Assembly (NCBI RefSeq): GCF_964204645.1
Contig: NC_134029.1
Span: 21,098,450-21,162,449, forward strand
Source of the DNA: Tubulanus polymorphus
Taxonomy: Eukaryota > Nemertea > Palaeonemertea > Tubulaniformes > Tubulanidae
DNA length: 64,000 bases
Reading direction: 5' to 3'
Below the pieces are notes generated by a model. The model made no database searches. It saw only the letters and a program-made list of their open reading frames with translations, and was not told the origin of the DNA. Position numbers and translations under genes: made by a program. Of this stretch, positions 40,401 through 52,530 are shown piece by piece. Positions within the stretch are counted from its first letter, which is position 1. Every line of letters starts with the position of its first letter.

Positions 40401-40470
40401 TATATACCCTCGACAGGGTTTCGAACCTGATGACATCGCTAGACTCGCGGCATCAGGTAGGATATTAACG
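40401..40470 (-). repeat. tRNA-derived SINE-like fragment
   Basis: Read on the minus strand, GTCTAGCGATGTCATCAGG is followed by the B-box-like GGTTCGAAACCCTGTCGAGG. Similar B-box words occur near 58925 (minus), 51842, 20720 and 16662. The fold is incomplete, so it is not a tRNA gene. Confidence 0.4.
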
Positions 40471-40610
40471 AACTGCTGAACGAAGAAATAAAGCAGAGGA
40501 TGAGGACATAATTTTTATTTCGAATAAAAGAGAAATGTACATTATTATGAATATAATTGAAATGTATTGTAAATTTACAAAAATATAATGAGATAATGTC
40601 GCTGGATCAT

Positions 40611-43600
40611 CTATTTACGCCGCCTGTCGCTAGGGCTGTGAACGTTGCCTCCAGTTGCTTCTAAACTATCCAGGGAGATATCACCCAGGTCCAAATCACC
40701 CAGATCAACTTCCGAGCTATCAACCGCTAAATCATCTAAATCCAAATCAACTTGCGTGCTATCTACCGATATATCCAAATCTTCGAGATCGATATCCTCC
40801 GTATTGCTGGAATCGGTAGATTGGTCTGAAATATTAAAACAAATAGTTAGTTAAATTACTTAAATTGCCTATGCACGGAACCCTTCGTAGATAAGAACCA
40901 TAAGAAGCATAAGTAAAACTACCTTCGTCTACGTTATCTTTCGATGCTTCGTTGATCAGTACCGCCGGTTGACATTCGCAACCAGTCAACGAAGAAATGG
41001 CCAGGAACCCATCAGGGCATCGTAGTTCGGCGGCGCATAATTCGTTCGGGTCACTCTGCTGCTGCGTGTCAGTGATCTCCGTATTTTTAGTTCTAGCGCT
41101 CGCTAAGCGTTTGAACGCGCATCTGAAAGTCACTCGCAGAAAGCGGAATTTGAGTTAATTTGCTCCACTTAAGGCAGAATACATTTTTGAAATATACATT
41201 TCAATTGCTCACCTGCAAGTATTTTCATCGAACTTTTCATAGGTGTCACATCTGTATCTCTTTCTACAAACGCAAGCACATTTCACCGGATCCCATTCTT
41301 TCGCGCGGTCGCATTTCTTCGCCATCCAATTATCCTTGCATTGACATCGACATTCATTAGGTATGTATTCCTGTCTTGGATTGCAGTCAGTTTCGAGCAT
41401 GCGACATTGACACTGGCATTCGGTGTGGCTCTCGATGGCAACTTCTGATATTGTGGCAAACTCGAAACTGGACGAGCCCATCGCCGGATATTGGGCTTTC
41501 ATCACCTAGAAAAAAATTACAGTTTGAAATGATTATACGAAATGTACGATGAAACTAATCCACGCGATAACCAAAATAAAACAAATGGAATTTTCCTTGA
41601 TTTATTGTGTTTTTGTGAGACTATTTGTTTACCAGGATAAGTGTCCGATGTACCACAGTGGGTTACACTGCGGGATCGTAGAGCGACGGAGGTCACCGTG
41701 AATCCCAACCACTTCGAGAGCTGGGTGAACGTATTTAGTGCTGTGGTCCATAGCGCGAGGAATATGTGGGTAAGGTGCGTTTTCAATTTTGGAACTGAAT
41801 GGCCTGGGGCCCTCTCAGGAAAAGTTTCCAAAAAGGTACAATTCCCGTTAATCGAAGGTCTTCATAAATGGTTTGATGCACATGCAGTCGTAAGCGTAAT
41901 ACGTTTCAGCAAAATGATTTCTCGAAATCAAAAACCGCGGAACTTAACATTTTTACGAACTCCATGCTAATACGACGGGCAAATTAGTGAAAATAAACGC
42001 ATAAAATTATTACGAATAATTATCAATTTATCGAGTAAAAAAAAACTATTTCTATATACATAGTAAATCGCTGAAGCTGGTCCGACTTTGAATTGTTATT
42101 ATCACCTTGACTTTAGTTTCCGAAATGCCCACTTTCGGTTTGGCGACACATTTCAACATTTCATGACCGCAACAACCCCCGCATCTTCTAACCTTCGTAC
42201 AAGTGGGCCAGACGTACACCATCGGATTTTCGCGCGGTATTTCCACCTCAGTATCACGCGGTTCACAGGCGGCTGGTACCGCCAGTACATCCGCTAACGC
42301 ATCTAAATTAGATAAATTACAGTAACGCTGATAATATATATGCAAAAGAGTGCGTGAATTACCAAATAAATTGAAAAAAGTACCAACCTGCGGATGAGCT
42401 AGCCATACGATCATCACCTCCTAGAAAGATAAATTTCAGATATAACTTGGAACTCGAACTGAAAACTAGCTCGTAGAAGTCCTCCTATAATTAGTGCTTA
42501 CAAGTCATGACCTCAATCGTATATAATTACATTATTCGATAACTTTTCATTTATCTATTTGTCCAGAGAATACTGGCAACATTTGTCGCAATAGATATAT
42601 TTGCGTAATAATTATTCGCTCGTTATTAACCTCTAGCTTTAGATTAGTATCGGGTTCATGTCTATATATCATTGGTGTCGGCCATCAAGAACTCATCATG
42701 GAATCTATGTGCAAATAGTTTTTGCTGATAATTACCCGATGCATTTTTTGCTAGCGTCAAGTTCAATCCAGTGACTACAATAAAGAAAAAAAATCAATCG
42801 TATCGAATAGTAATTCATAAAAGGTAATGCCAAATCAAAAATTCACGAAAACTATAATATGATCTTTGCAAAAATGCATTGCCTCTTGTTAATTTTTTGG
42901 CAATACGTCTATGAGAAGTGGATAGGACAGAAAGGTGTAAGAGGTTAGACAGTCCTCGGAGTATGAGCTTTCCCGTCGATCAAAAGACCTCTGCCGTGGG
43001 ATATATTTGAAGAAATGCCTCCATTGATATTTGTTTACTTGCAAAGCTGAAACTCGAGACGGGTTTACAAATTCTTATCGCCGTAGACAAAATGGGTTTG
43101 ACGCGCGGAAGGAAGTGTGCAGTATTATCTTACATACAACACGAGTAATTAAATTAGAGATGTATACTTAATATATACATGTAAAACCAAACAAAGGATC
43201 GCGTATATAAGAATCAGGGGCGGATATAAAGGGGCAGACTAGTACAATGCTATGAAAAGGGTTTATAAAAGGGCAAGAAGAGCGGGAGCCGTACGCGCAG
43301 CGCCAAACGGGTTCTGGAAAATTTGGAAATTTCGGCGCGTCATGGGATGGCAAGGCGAATAGGCCAAAGTCGAGGACTTCGGCTTGAGCGGGCGGGAAAG
43401 TAATTAATCAAAAAAGCGCACGGAAAATGTAATGGGACGTATTAGTGCGTCGGACCGCGTTCCCGTCTGGATTCATCAAAATGTTTTTGCACTTGTCTGC
43501 AAGTTAAAACTTGATCCACGTGATTGAACTTACTTTGTTGAATATCTTCGGTTTTGATTTTTAAATGTTTCAGAAATTCTGCCGTACTGCGTATATTTTT

Positions 43601-44136
43601 CAATTGATTCAAGATCGACGCCCCGGGCACTGGTGGCGCATTATTCTGTAATGAAATGATCATTGAATGACTCGTGAAATAAACTATATATTGCCGTTCG
43701 TAAAAGACATAACTTTATCCAGCATTTCGTATTCAATGCACGGGAACACCAGCTCAGAGGGTGGACCCGTAGCTCGTCGATGCGAGCCTACGTTGTAGAA
43801 TAAAGTTTTGAAGTTTATAGAATTTGATAGTAAAAAAACTCTTGCTACGGTTACATAAGACATTGCGAAACTTGATAATAACTCGAAATGAACTGATGCA
43901 GCTATTAACGTATTGTATTACGGTACCAAACTTTCCTCTTGAAAATTGAACTTGTGCAACCTTAAACTAATTGTTTCAATAACCAATTATTGAGGAAACC
44001 CCATTTTACATCAAAATTTAATTAACGTTCTAAAATAAAAACTTACCACCGCGGGTGGTTCTTCAACATCGATTTCGATTTGAGCAAAACAGCTCGACAC
44101 GATCACCAAAACGATCACGCTTCCAAACTTGAACAT
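40611..44136 (-). CDS. Secreted PDGF/VEGF-family growth factor with acidic tail
   Basis: A ligand for PDGFR/VEGFR-type receptor tyrosine kinases. Minus-strand exons: 44136-44047, 43645-43534, 42302-42106, 41505-41213, 41122-40923 and 40825-40611, giving 368 residues. A signal peptide (MFKFGSVIVLVIVSSCFA) is clear. The cystine-knot domain begins near Cys80: CEPRDTEV, VWPTCTKVRRCGGCC, LKCVAKPKV and ECQCQC. Then comes a Cys-rich C-x-C module of the VEGF-C or PDGF-C-terminal type (CRCQCKDNW, CACVCRKRYRC, CRCAFKR). The last exon encodes about 70 acidic residues with DLDLDDLAVDSSEVDLGDLD-type repeats and ends DRRRK. Exon 2 could instead run to a weak donor at 43455, adding 26 residues (394 total). 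The GTAAGT donor after 43534 is stronger and keeps the same phase. Confidence 0.88.
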
Positions 44137-47038
44137 CTCTTCGCTGTAAATGATTGGTAACTGCTGTCAGGATGCTGGTAACCGGAGAATATGGAGAGGC
44201 TGCTGATGGGGATGTTTACGTGTTTACGGGCAATGTATTCGATTTCGAAGAATAACTGATAGTACGCTTGAGAACTTTCAGGAAACATCTTGCGTAGATC
44301 TATTCGTCAAGGGTTTCCACGAAGGAACAACTAAAGTAGGTAAATAGAAAAAGCAACGAAAAAACGTCATGTCCTAATGAGAAACGGTTTTCTGAGTCCT
44401 CTGGAGTGCTGCGTGGAATCATATTCTATTTTCCAAATCACTAGATCAATTCACATTAGATGAGATGTTTAGAACTATCTGAATTTATTCATTCAAATGT
44501 GAAACTAGATACAATCTATAGTTGCGAACACAGGGACCTGACACAATAACTTTTTGACCCCGGTATCCTAGGTACATGATAAAAGTCTTTTAAGTACTCA
44601 GGATACTGGGGACAAAAACCTTTTCCCTGTGGTTGTGGTTGCGGCTGGATCTGGGTAGTTTGAGCTGGGAACCGTAAGTTATCCACTGTCGACATTTTGG
44701 ACTGTTGGATGGGTCCTCGCCAGAATCGGGGATAGATCACTGGTCGGGCTCATATATTTTTCATAACTCAATTTGATCATTGAAAATTATCCCGATCGTG
44801 TCTTTTCTTTTTTTCATTACTGTAGATCACGTAGTTCTTCTTAGTGTCGGCCAGCGATGCCGGTAGCCGGATCTAGGATTCTTAGCATTCAGAATAAACG
44901 AAAAATCAAACATATTTATGTAACAAATTTTATTTTCAGTATATAATCATACATATTCGAAGTGTTTCTGCATTATAAGATCAGTGTCTACACAAAGAGT
45001 TGAATGATTGAGATGTCCGGTTACAAAAACAATTAGCAATAAAAAATTGCTAAGCATCTTCTGAAATAATTAAGTAGCCATTGCACAGATATGACAAAAA
45101 CACACGACAAACTTTGCTAAACACCTATTTACAACACAACCATTTTGGATTTTGTCATAAGTCAGTTAGACGAAATCTACTGCATTTGAAACGAAGACAT
45201 TTACATAATAATTCAAACACTGAAATTAACAGAAAAAACAAGAGCAAATTAGAGTGAACGTATTAAATCATGTTTCAAAAGAAACAATACTGATTTTAAC
45301 CACAATCCGACCAAGTTCTAAAAAATATCTTATTACCAATGATTGTCCTTGTTCACTGAAATTTAGGTGAAAAATTCTTTTTAATGGAATCGCGGTTCTA
45401 CTTTAAGTTTAATTGACAGCAACTTCCCGCTGTGAAAATAATGTATAGACGTTTGAAATGATTATTACACGTAGCAGTCAATACTCTTTTTAGTCAAATA
45501 CTGTAGAGCTCTGTCCAGGTTCGTCAAGAACCGGTCGTTTCACTAACCTTGCTTTCAAGCCTTGCAGTTTAATCGACTTATACACGTACAATAACGATAT
45601 ACGATACGTAGTGCTTAATAAGGGTATAAAATTATTTACAAGATAAACAATAAAACATAAGATCCCTCGTTATAATAAAAGGAAACATATATACATTACA
45701 AATTTTGATCATAATTCCGAGAGTTCGAAAATCTACAAAATAAATCAATTTCAAGTGCTAAAAGTTTTTTTTTCATATTCGTCAATAAATTACGAGATTT
45801 TTTCCACACATTTCAATGATTTCCACAAGTCTATATAGCTAAATATATATGTATATATTAGGATTTATATATTAATGCACACGCTGGTGTTATGTTCACG
45901 CAGTAAGACTCTCTTGACTTGGTACGGGCGCGAATCGGAAAATTATGAATGAAATTTTCAGCACATTTCGAGGATTGCACAACTCAACATCACCAAGTAA
46001 AGCCGAGTCTACTTAAGGTGCATTTGTACGTTTCAATTGAGACAAAAGCTATCACTGCGAGTGGGGTATATTAATCATCATCATCGGTTCAACACATTGG
46101 ACGGATCTGCTGATACATGTCGAATGACAATCAACATCGACTACGACTAAATCAACCAGTGCCTCGCATACATTTGTACCTTTACGCCAGTCAGGGTCAG
46201 TCACATAGAACGCCACTAACTACTTTCAAAACTTATTGATTATTACATTACGTAGGTTTTCACCACATCCTGAAATAATATAATATCTAAATCTTGAAAT
46301 GCATCACCGGCCTGTGTCCGCCCATTCGCCCATCCCAATAGTAAATCAATTACTTGAGAAATATAGAGAATCCGAGAATTCCGAAAATGATACACACTTT
46401 CTCCTGTTTACTAGCATAATCACAGAGATCATAATTTCAGCAGAAAAATCAAACGTGAACTGTATACGTGTCCTCAAGCATGGAAGCTTAAATTGTCAGT
46501 AGAATGAATAAATAAACTAAACCATTAATTCTTCATTAGGCTCGATGTTTAGATCGTTGCAATTGAAGTCGATACAATGGTTCCCCCTAATGTTGACACA
46601 ACAACACCTTTACTTTCGATCAGAGAATAACTGAATAACCGTGAATAAATGTGTTCGACATTGGCAGATTACATGATTACTTTACAGAGTAAAATTTCTT
46701 CAAGTTCTAACTACAGTCATGTATTGATTTCGATCATTATGCCAACTCATTATGACTAAGGGTAAATATCATGTATAAGGCATTTAGATAGATAACAATG
46801 ATTGGTATAAAAAAGTGGAAGAATTACAAAAATCCTGTTTCAGCGCAATGTTTTTTATCGGTCACCTATTCTATTGAGAAGACTGCTCCAACAGGTAACG
46901 CTCAACCGATTTTGTTGATGCTGTCTTCCCTAACAAGAGTTTAATGTAGATTTAATGATTGATAGCAACTGTTAAGATGACAACAGCACAGGCAGATTAC
47001 TAGTTTGATGCAGGGGCGTTTCAGCTCGCGGATCCTTC
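44137..47038. other. PDGF/VEGF 5' region and Shc 3' UTR
   Basis: The left part is the upstream region of the PDGF/VEGF gene. The Shc 3' UTR probably reaches the minus-strand polyadenylation signal TTTATT at 44929-44934, which would make it about 2.1 kb. A minus frame at 44516-44740 is listed separately as doubtful. No other exon is seen. Confidence 0.4.
44516..44740 (-). CDS. Doubtful small ORF, not recognised
   Basis: 74 codons on the minus strand, rich in Gln and Pro (QIQPQPQPQGK) with motifs such as CPQYPEYLKDFYH and three cysteines near the end. It has an ATG context but no recognised domain, and no splice partner was identified. It lies between the PDGF/VEGF promoter and the Shc 3' end. 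It could be a small gene, an upstream exon of the ligand gene or chance. Confidence 0.15.
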   Translation of the reverse strand: MIYPRFWRGPIQQSKMSTVDNLRFPAQTTQIQPQPQPQGKGFCPQYPEYLKDFYHVPRIPGSKSYCVRSLCSQL

Positions 47039-50000
47039 TCAACAGAACGATTTACAGATCGGATTCTGTAATAGCAATTCGCTGTCGTGTGAAACGATCG
47101 GGATGTTATTATCTCTGTGGAATGACACCAGGTGGTTCACACTGTCAAACGTTCGATCTTTCGTCCTCACCTGCATAAATCAGGAAGAGAAACAGAATTT
47201 AGCGGATGTGGATCCATGATTTTCAAAGGGGGGCGGGGGGGGTGGTGCTCTGCTGAAAATTTAGTCTAATTTTCACGAACTCCGAACGTTTTAGGCATTG
47301 TTTTATCATCCCATATAATTAGAATTTGGACCCATCTCCTGCCACCACAGTACTCTGGAATTAGAATTTTAGCCAACAAGGGAATTTCGCTAACAGAGGG
47401 CTGCTCCCAAAGCTCCCCTGGATCTGCGTTCGCTTAATTTCAGCTTGATCGGACACTTAAGCAGTTAAAATACTCAATCCCACTTAAGCCGAATCAATTC
47501 TATCCAAATCTATGTCCTCGAATGAAGCAAATTAAATGGGCTTTGTAGCGACTGAAAGTCAAACATTATTACTCAATGAGATTTCTTTTATTTCTATGAA
47601 TAATAGTTGTTTGAGATAAAACACCATGCCTGATGATGGCTATTCGGATATCGGCCGAAACATTGCAGTGAATATATATATAACACAACATTTTGTCTTT
47701 TTTGGACTTGTGGCAGGTAATACATATTTATGATTAATACTTACCACTCCTTGTGGATCGACCAACAGTAAATGTTTGACTTTGCCATTCTGAAGTCCCG
47801 TCAGCACATACTGGCCTTTCGTCGTCGTACTTTCTCTCACTAGAAAGTCGCCGCTCTTTTTCAGTAATTCTTCGGCTTGTTTACGAGTCAACGGTCCGTG
47901 GAACCATTCTTCGTGTTCGACGTCTTCACCGATGGAATTTGGAGTGTTTTCGGATTTGATCGGATTCGCATCCGACGGAAGAGTGTGACAGAAAGGCTCT
48001 ATAATAAATAATAAACGAAGCAATTAACGAATAGCGTGCAAACGTTAAAATATAATTGATTTCCTATCCATGTATATTGAATCAATAAACATCTATTTAC
48101 AAAGATTTTCTCTTCTTCTCAACTTTCCACATACTAGTTAAGAACCAGCACTGATAAGAATTTTCATAGAGTGAATTACAAATACAGTCAAACCCGCATA
48201 ATTCGGATCAGTTTATTCCGGATTTTGATCTAATCCACGTAATACTTACAGCCCATTTACACATAAATATATGTAAAATATCATATTCAATCTGGATTTC
48301 TCATAAACCGGATAAATTTCATCGGTCTCAATTGATCGGAATTAAGCGGGTTTTACTGTAGATATGAAAGAATACTTGATGTACTACTTCAAATATTTTG
48401 CTTGAGAATGAATTAATGACTTACGCATGTCAAAGGGGTCGAGGGAAGCAGGAGGAGTCGCCATAGCACCAAATGAATCGCCATTAATCGGCCTCAAGTT
48501 TTTATTGTCGTATAAGCTGTCGTCGTGAAGATCTAAAGAATATAAAGCATGTTTTTTCCTGAGCGGAAAGTTTTTTCTCTCCTCGATATCGATCAGCGGC
48601 TATCACGAGGATACCTACCATCAAGATGAGGTTCAAATCCATTGAGACAATTGCCTTGTATATAGCGTTGATCATTGACGCTGGAATACTGTCCATCACC
48701 ACTAACCTAGTGTAAATATTAATTTGTGTAGTCAAATTACTACATAGTTAACTTGACAATCATTTTCGTTCTCTTTCTTGTTGTCGTTCGAAAAATGTTC
48801 TTGGTAGAGGAGCAAATTTCAAAACTCAGTTAATAAAACCAGCCCTTCAAATACACTATACCGTATTTTCCAACGATTAAGCCAACTCGGCCAATAAGCC
48901 AAGGGCAGTTTTTTATCACAGACCTGGACAATTCATATCCTTTAATGTGGTAGTTTGCACAAAAATTTTGGGAGTAATTTGAAATCAAAAATAATGGTTT
49001 GATTGAACTGGAAATTATTCTGGTTTTGGGATTGGTCGAGTTCTGAAAAGGGTCGAAACTATTCTCAAATGGTAGACATAGCCAGGTCCGTGAGCATTGT
49101 ATCAATTTAAGACGACAAGCTCGGAAATCATTTTCAACTAACCGGTAGATTACAAGATGGAGCCGAGTATTGAGGTAAAGGCGGAACTGGAGGGGGTATC
49201 TCAGGAGGTGGAACGACGCCCGGTCTATCGTTATAATATTCCGGATCTTCACCCCAAGCAGATTCACCATCCATCTGACGAAATACAGGCGCTTCCATTC
49301 TGAAAATATCGTAACATCTCATTAACAAACCTCAACCAGGGCTAAACATATCTTATTTCTAATCTCAAGTGGCTACGTTTTTCAATTTTCCGACACGTAC
49401 CTATCCGGAGCGTGGAATGGTTTCGGTTTTCCTTGCAGAAATTCTTTGAAACGTAATTCGAAAGCTTGACCGATTGTTGTGATGACGTCTTGAGCCAACC
49501 CTCCGCCGCATTCTAGCACGTGACACGCACGACCATGACGAGTATCCTTGGCGACGTACGAAACGAAATCCATCGTGTCCTGACGATGAAAACAATGATT
49601 TTCGTAATTCCGATTTCAAATATTCAATCGGGAGATTAGTTGGCGCAATAGTACTTACAGCATCGCCTCCGGAAGCAAATGATATACCCTGCATATGATG
49701 GTCCCCAATCAGCTAAAAGGAGATCAAAAAGTTGGAAAAATCTTCGAAGAAGTAAATTCCTTTAAATTTCAGTACGAGAAGGCTCTATGCCCGGCTGAAG
49801 ACTAGAAGCAGGGATTGATTGATAGATCTTAAAACTCTAGTGGATCATCGATTTTGTATTAATGACGGTAAATATTGTGGTGCAAGACCGTTTGGAAATT
49901 TAGTTGTTAAGATTAGGATTCTGAAGTTACAACCAGTGTAACCGCTAAACAATCACGAACCTCGCCAGTTTCCATGACGGTTAAAATCAAACTTTCAGTC

Positions 50001-50836
50001 GTGACGGTTAGATTAACATTCGATCCCGCGTACAACATGCTCGGTCGATCTCCGAGAAAACGCGTTACTTTCTTATCAACTTTGCGTTTTTTACTGGCCG
50101 TTTTTAAACCGGCGGCATCGCAAACTCGATGAATCGATTCCCTGAATCAGAAAAAAAAATAATTGAAATTATAGTCGAATTTCAGCCGTGTAGAAAATCT
50201 TAGCTACGGAATATATGAATTTCCTACTTGGCAACTTGAGTCCTGATGTCGAAATCTAGTGATTTCATCGAGACTTTTACTTCATTGCAGCCGATATACT
50301 ATAAAAACAAAATAGTTCAGAATTAACATGAAACTTTATAGAAAATTTATTTGACAATTGTTGTAATTAAATCCTTTTAATCTGTAACAAGGTGGATTTG
50401 CTTTTCCCCCAATTTTCCCTGACATGTACCGGTAGTTGTTTTCTCGAGTTTACCTAAGAATCCAATCCATTTAAACACAGTCAAATACGTAAAACATGAG
50501 TGAAATGCGTTTGATTATACACGTAACCAAAAATGCATTTTTGACGTAATCTAATTATCCTTTTTTTCCCCCGAGTTGTCCCCGAGAAGAAAGTTTTCTT
50601 AAAGAAAAGAAGATTCCCTGGTTCCCAGGTAAATGTAAATATACCCTGAACAAGTTTTATAAGTGAAAATTACTGATACTAATTGATTTACTTACTCTAA
50701 CACCATAACAAACACCGGCATTAGGAGATAACTGTTCATCGGGATGGAGCCATCCTTGAGCTGGTTTATTCATAAAACTCCCCGAAGCAGCAGCAGCCGC
50801 GCCGCTGGATTTCTTGTTCTTCTGTCTTGAAGCCAT
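47039..50836 (-). CDS. SHC: Shc adaptor protein (PTB-CH1-SH2), p52-like, ten exons
   Basis: A cytosolic adaptor that binds activated receptor tyrosine kinases and recruits Grb2. Minus exons: 50836-50696, 50298-50228, 50141-49961, 49712-49659, 49579-49401, 49299-49143, 48706-48619, 48532-48425, 47998-47745 and 47170-47039, totalling 454 residues (human p52 is 474). The PTB domain has [43 protein letters not shown] and [18 protein letters not shown]. The central region keeps the double-tyrosine site EYYND (Tyr230/231) and a Grb2-type YDN site (Tyr298). SH2 begins [15 protein letters not shown], with FLVREST (Arg381), GQYVLTGL and [11 protein letters not shown]. The first residues [11 protein letters not shown] lack the p66 CH2 extension. 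It is head-to-head with CNOT7. Confidence 0.95.
48185..48358. mobile_element. pogo/Tigger-like MITE in a Shc intron
   Basis: Starts CAGTCAAACCCGCATAATTC and ends GAATTAAGCGGGTTTTACTG, inverted repeats of about 25 bases flanked by TA on both sides, as expected for Tc1/mariner/pogo insertions. It is 174 bp and non-coding. A decayed copy lies at 3024-3103. Confidence 0.75.
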
Positions 50837-50924
50837 TTTATTGTCGACGATAATAACTGATCTCTGCAGAGAGAGAGAGAGAGATGAAATATCGATTCTC
50901 AAATTTGAAATTTAACTTTTTACT

Positions 50925-51085
50925 GGAAATTGCCTAATTAGGCCTACTATAGAACCCGGAAGAGTTGTAAATGTAGTAGGTCTATATAACTGATCCCTGC
51001 AAATATCGATACTCAAATTGAACTTTACTGGAAATGCCCACATGCAATTACTATAGAACCCGGAAGTATTGTAAATTGTAGTAAG
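50925..51085. repeat. Local direct duplication upstream of Shc
   Basis: ACTATAGAACCCGGAAGAGTTGTAAAT (from about 50946) recurs as ACTATAGAACCCGGAAGTATTGTAAAT (from about 51051), and TTTACTGGAAATTGCC (50919) matches TTTACTGGAAATGCCC (51026). The unit is about 105 bases, seen twice. It contains the ETS-like core CCGGAAG. Confidence 0.6.
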
Positions 51086-51796
51086 AATAGATTTGACGCA
51101 AATTAATGAATCACAGCATTTTCGGTTCATTTTCCAGATTTTACGAGAAAGAAACAATTTCAAACCCGGCACAATAAAAACTTACATTTTCGGCCAATCG
51201 GATTACGATCTTACTTCAAAGGGAACAGCGAGAGAAACATGGCAAAAAGTAAGAAAATCGAAATTCTACGCCGAATTTTGTAAAACAGTCCTTCGAAGCA
51301 ATGACAGCGAGTTTGTTTCCGCCTTTTAGTGTTTACCATTTGCATAAAAGCTGTAAATAAAATCGAATTGAATTTACTTTATAGATCCCTGAGTACTGTG
51401 AATAAGCGCTAAGTTGTCGCTGCGCTTTAGCATTTGTTGTAGTTTTTTTTGTAAAAAGCTTGGTTTCACGGAGCTTAGGCGCGACTTTAAAGTCTCTTAC
51501 GATGATTAATATACAGTAGTTTAAGAAAGGTAAATGATTTTATGAGTCGAATAACGTTAATTCTGAGGTATCGGCGTCAGTTTTCAATCTGAAAAATGAG
51601 TACATCTTTCAATCACAATCAATTATTTTGTTGAGTACAATAAGGTTCAATCAATGAAGAAATTGAATCGATTTAGAGTAAAAACTTTTTTGTGAAACTG
51701 GTCCTTGCCTGCAACCTGCTGGTCGTATAGCTTCTTCAGTGATAGTTTTAGATAGAATCTCCTCTCAAATTCCTCGTGCCTGAATTGCCAGGAAGG

Positions 51797-51872
51797 GTAA
51801 ATCTCTGTGGCAAGGTGTTCGCCTTACAATCGAGAGGTTGTGGGTTCAAATCCTACTGAAACCATGCTATTC
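51797..51872 (+). repeat. tRNA-derived SINE-like element
   Basis: CTCTGTGGCAAGGTGTTCGC resembles a D-arm and A-box. GAGAGGTTGTGGGTTCAAATCC has the variable loop and a near-perfect B-box (GGTTCAAATCC). Length and spacing match a tRNA, but the acceptor ends do not pair well, so a SINE head is more likely than a working gene. Confidence 0.5.
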
Positions 51873-52026
51873 AGGCAAGACACATATACATAGTCATAGA
51901 TCAGTGCTGGTCGACTCTCCTGATTTAACCACAAAAGTCTTAACTAAGGCTAATAATACTCATCTTACAAGGGCTCAGCAGTAACTTATAGATTAGATTA
52001 GAACTCATTGGAAGGGAGGTGACAGT

Positions 52027-52206
52027 GGCGTTGGAAGTGCAGTAACGGCAGCGGCGAAAAACCGCGGCAATAATTTACCGAATGATTTTTTTTTTCTTTG
52101 AATACTGCGTTTTTGAAGAAATCAAGTAAATTCGCCGCAGCAATATTAGAACCTGTCCAATATCCGTATTTGGCCGCAGCAATCAAAAATTGCTTCCAAC
52201 GCGCCT
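52027..52206. mobile_element. MITE family 3 copy
   Basis: GGCGTTGGAAGTGC at the left pairs with GCTTCCAACGCGCC at the right. The interior shares GGCAGCGGCGAAA, GGCAATAATTTACCGAATGA and GCAATCAAAAATTGCTTCCA with 8186-8390. About 180 bp and non-coding. Confidence 0.65.
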
Positions 52207-52530
52207 GGGTGATAAACAACACCCTTGGACAGTAGGATGGAAAGATCACTACGACATTCACACTTTATCTAGTAACAGTTGGAGAATTACCTTAGGACGA
52301 CAATGCAAGAAGTCAACTGCCTCCAGAGGGATACCTGGCCACCCTTATCACTACTGAGACCTTCCCTTATTTATATGGAATTTTCATCTAAGGTTCATTC
52401 AATCCACTTCTGATACAAATGTTTCTATGAAATTCTCTTCTTGGTTTCAGATCCAACGAAATCGAATTAGTTCGTTAATGAAACGTCGGCACCAGCGACT
52501 GGATATATTGTACTGGTTGTTCAGTGTATT

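Larger units (their letters stand above)
40294..40610. other. Tail-to-tail spacer of ZCCHC9 and the PDGF/VEGF gene
   Basis: It contains both polyadenylation signals (AATAAA at 40299 on the plus strand, and TTTATT at 40514-40519 read as AATAAA on the minus strand) and, between them, a tRNA-derived fragment. Confidence 0.5.
50837..52530. other. Head-to-head spacer of Shc and CNOT7, with CNOT7 5' intron
   Basis: A GAGA tract precedes the Shc start (50867-50883). An acceptor TTGGTTTCAG ending near 52450 opens the CNOT7 start exon, so a non-coding first exon lies upstream, perhaps near 51300-51420. A tRNA-like fragment (51797-51872) and a MITE (52027-52206) are in the likely intron. Two blocks near 50930-50960 and 51050-51080 repeat ACTATAGAACCCGGAAG, a local tandem duplication. 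Confidence 0.45.

Noticed and set aside
51797-51872. Functional tRNA gene
   Set aside because: The A- and B-boxes are suggestive, but the acceptor stem does not pair and the anticodon stem is poor.
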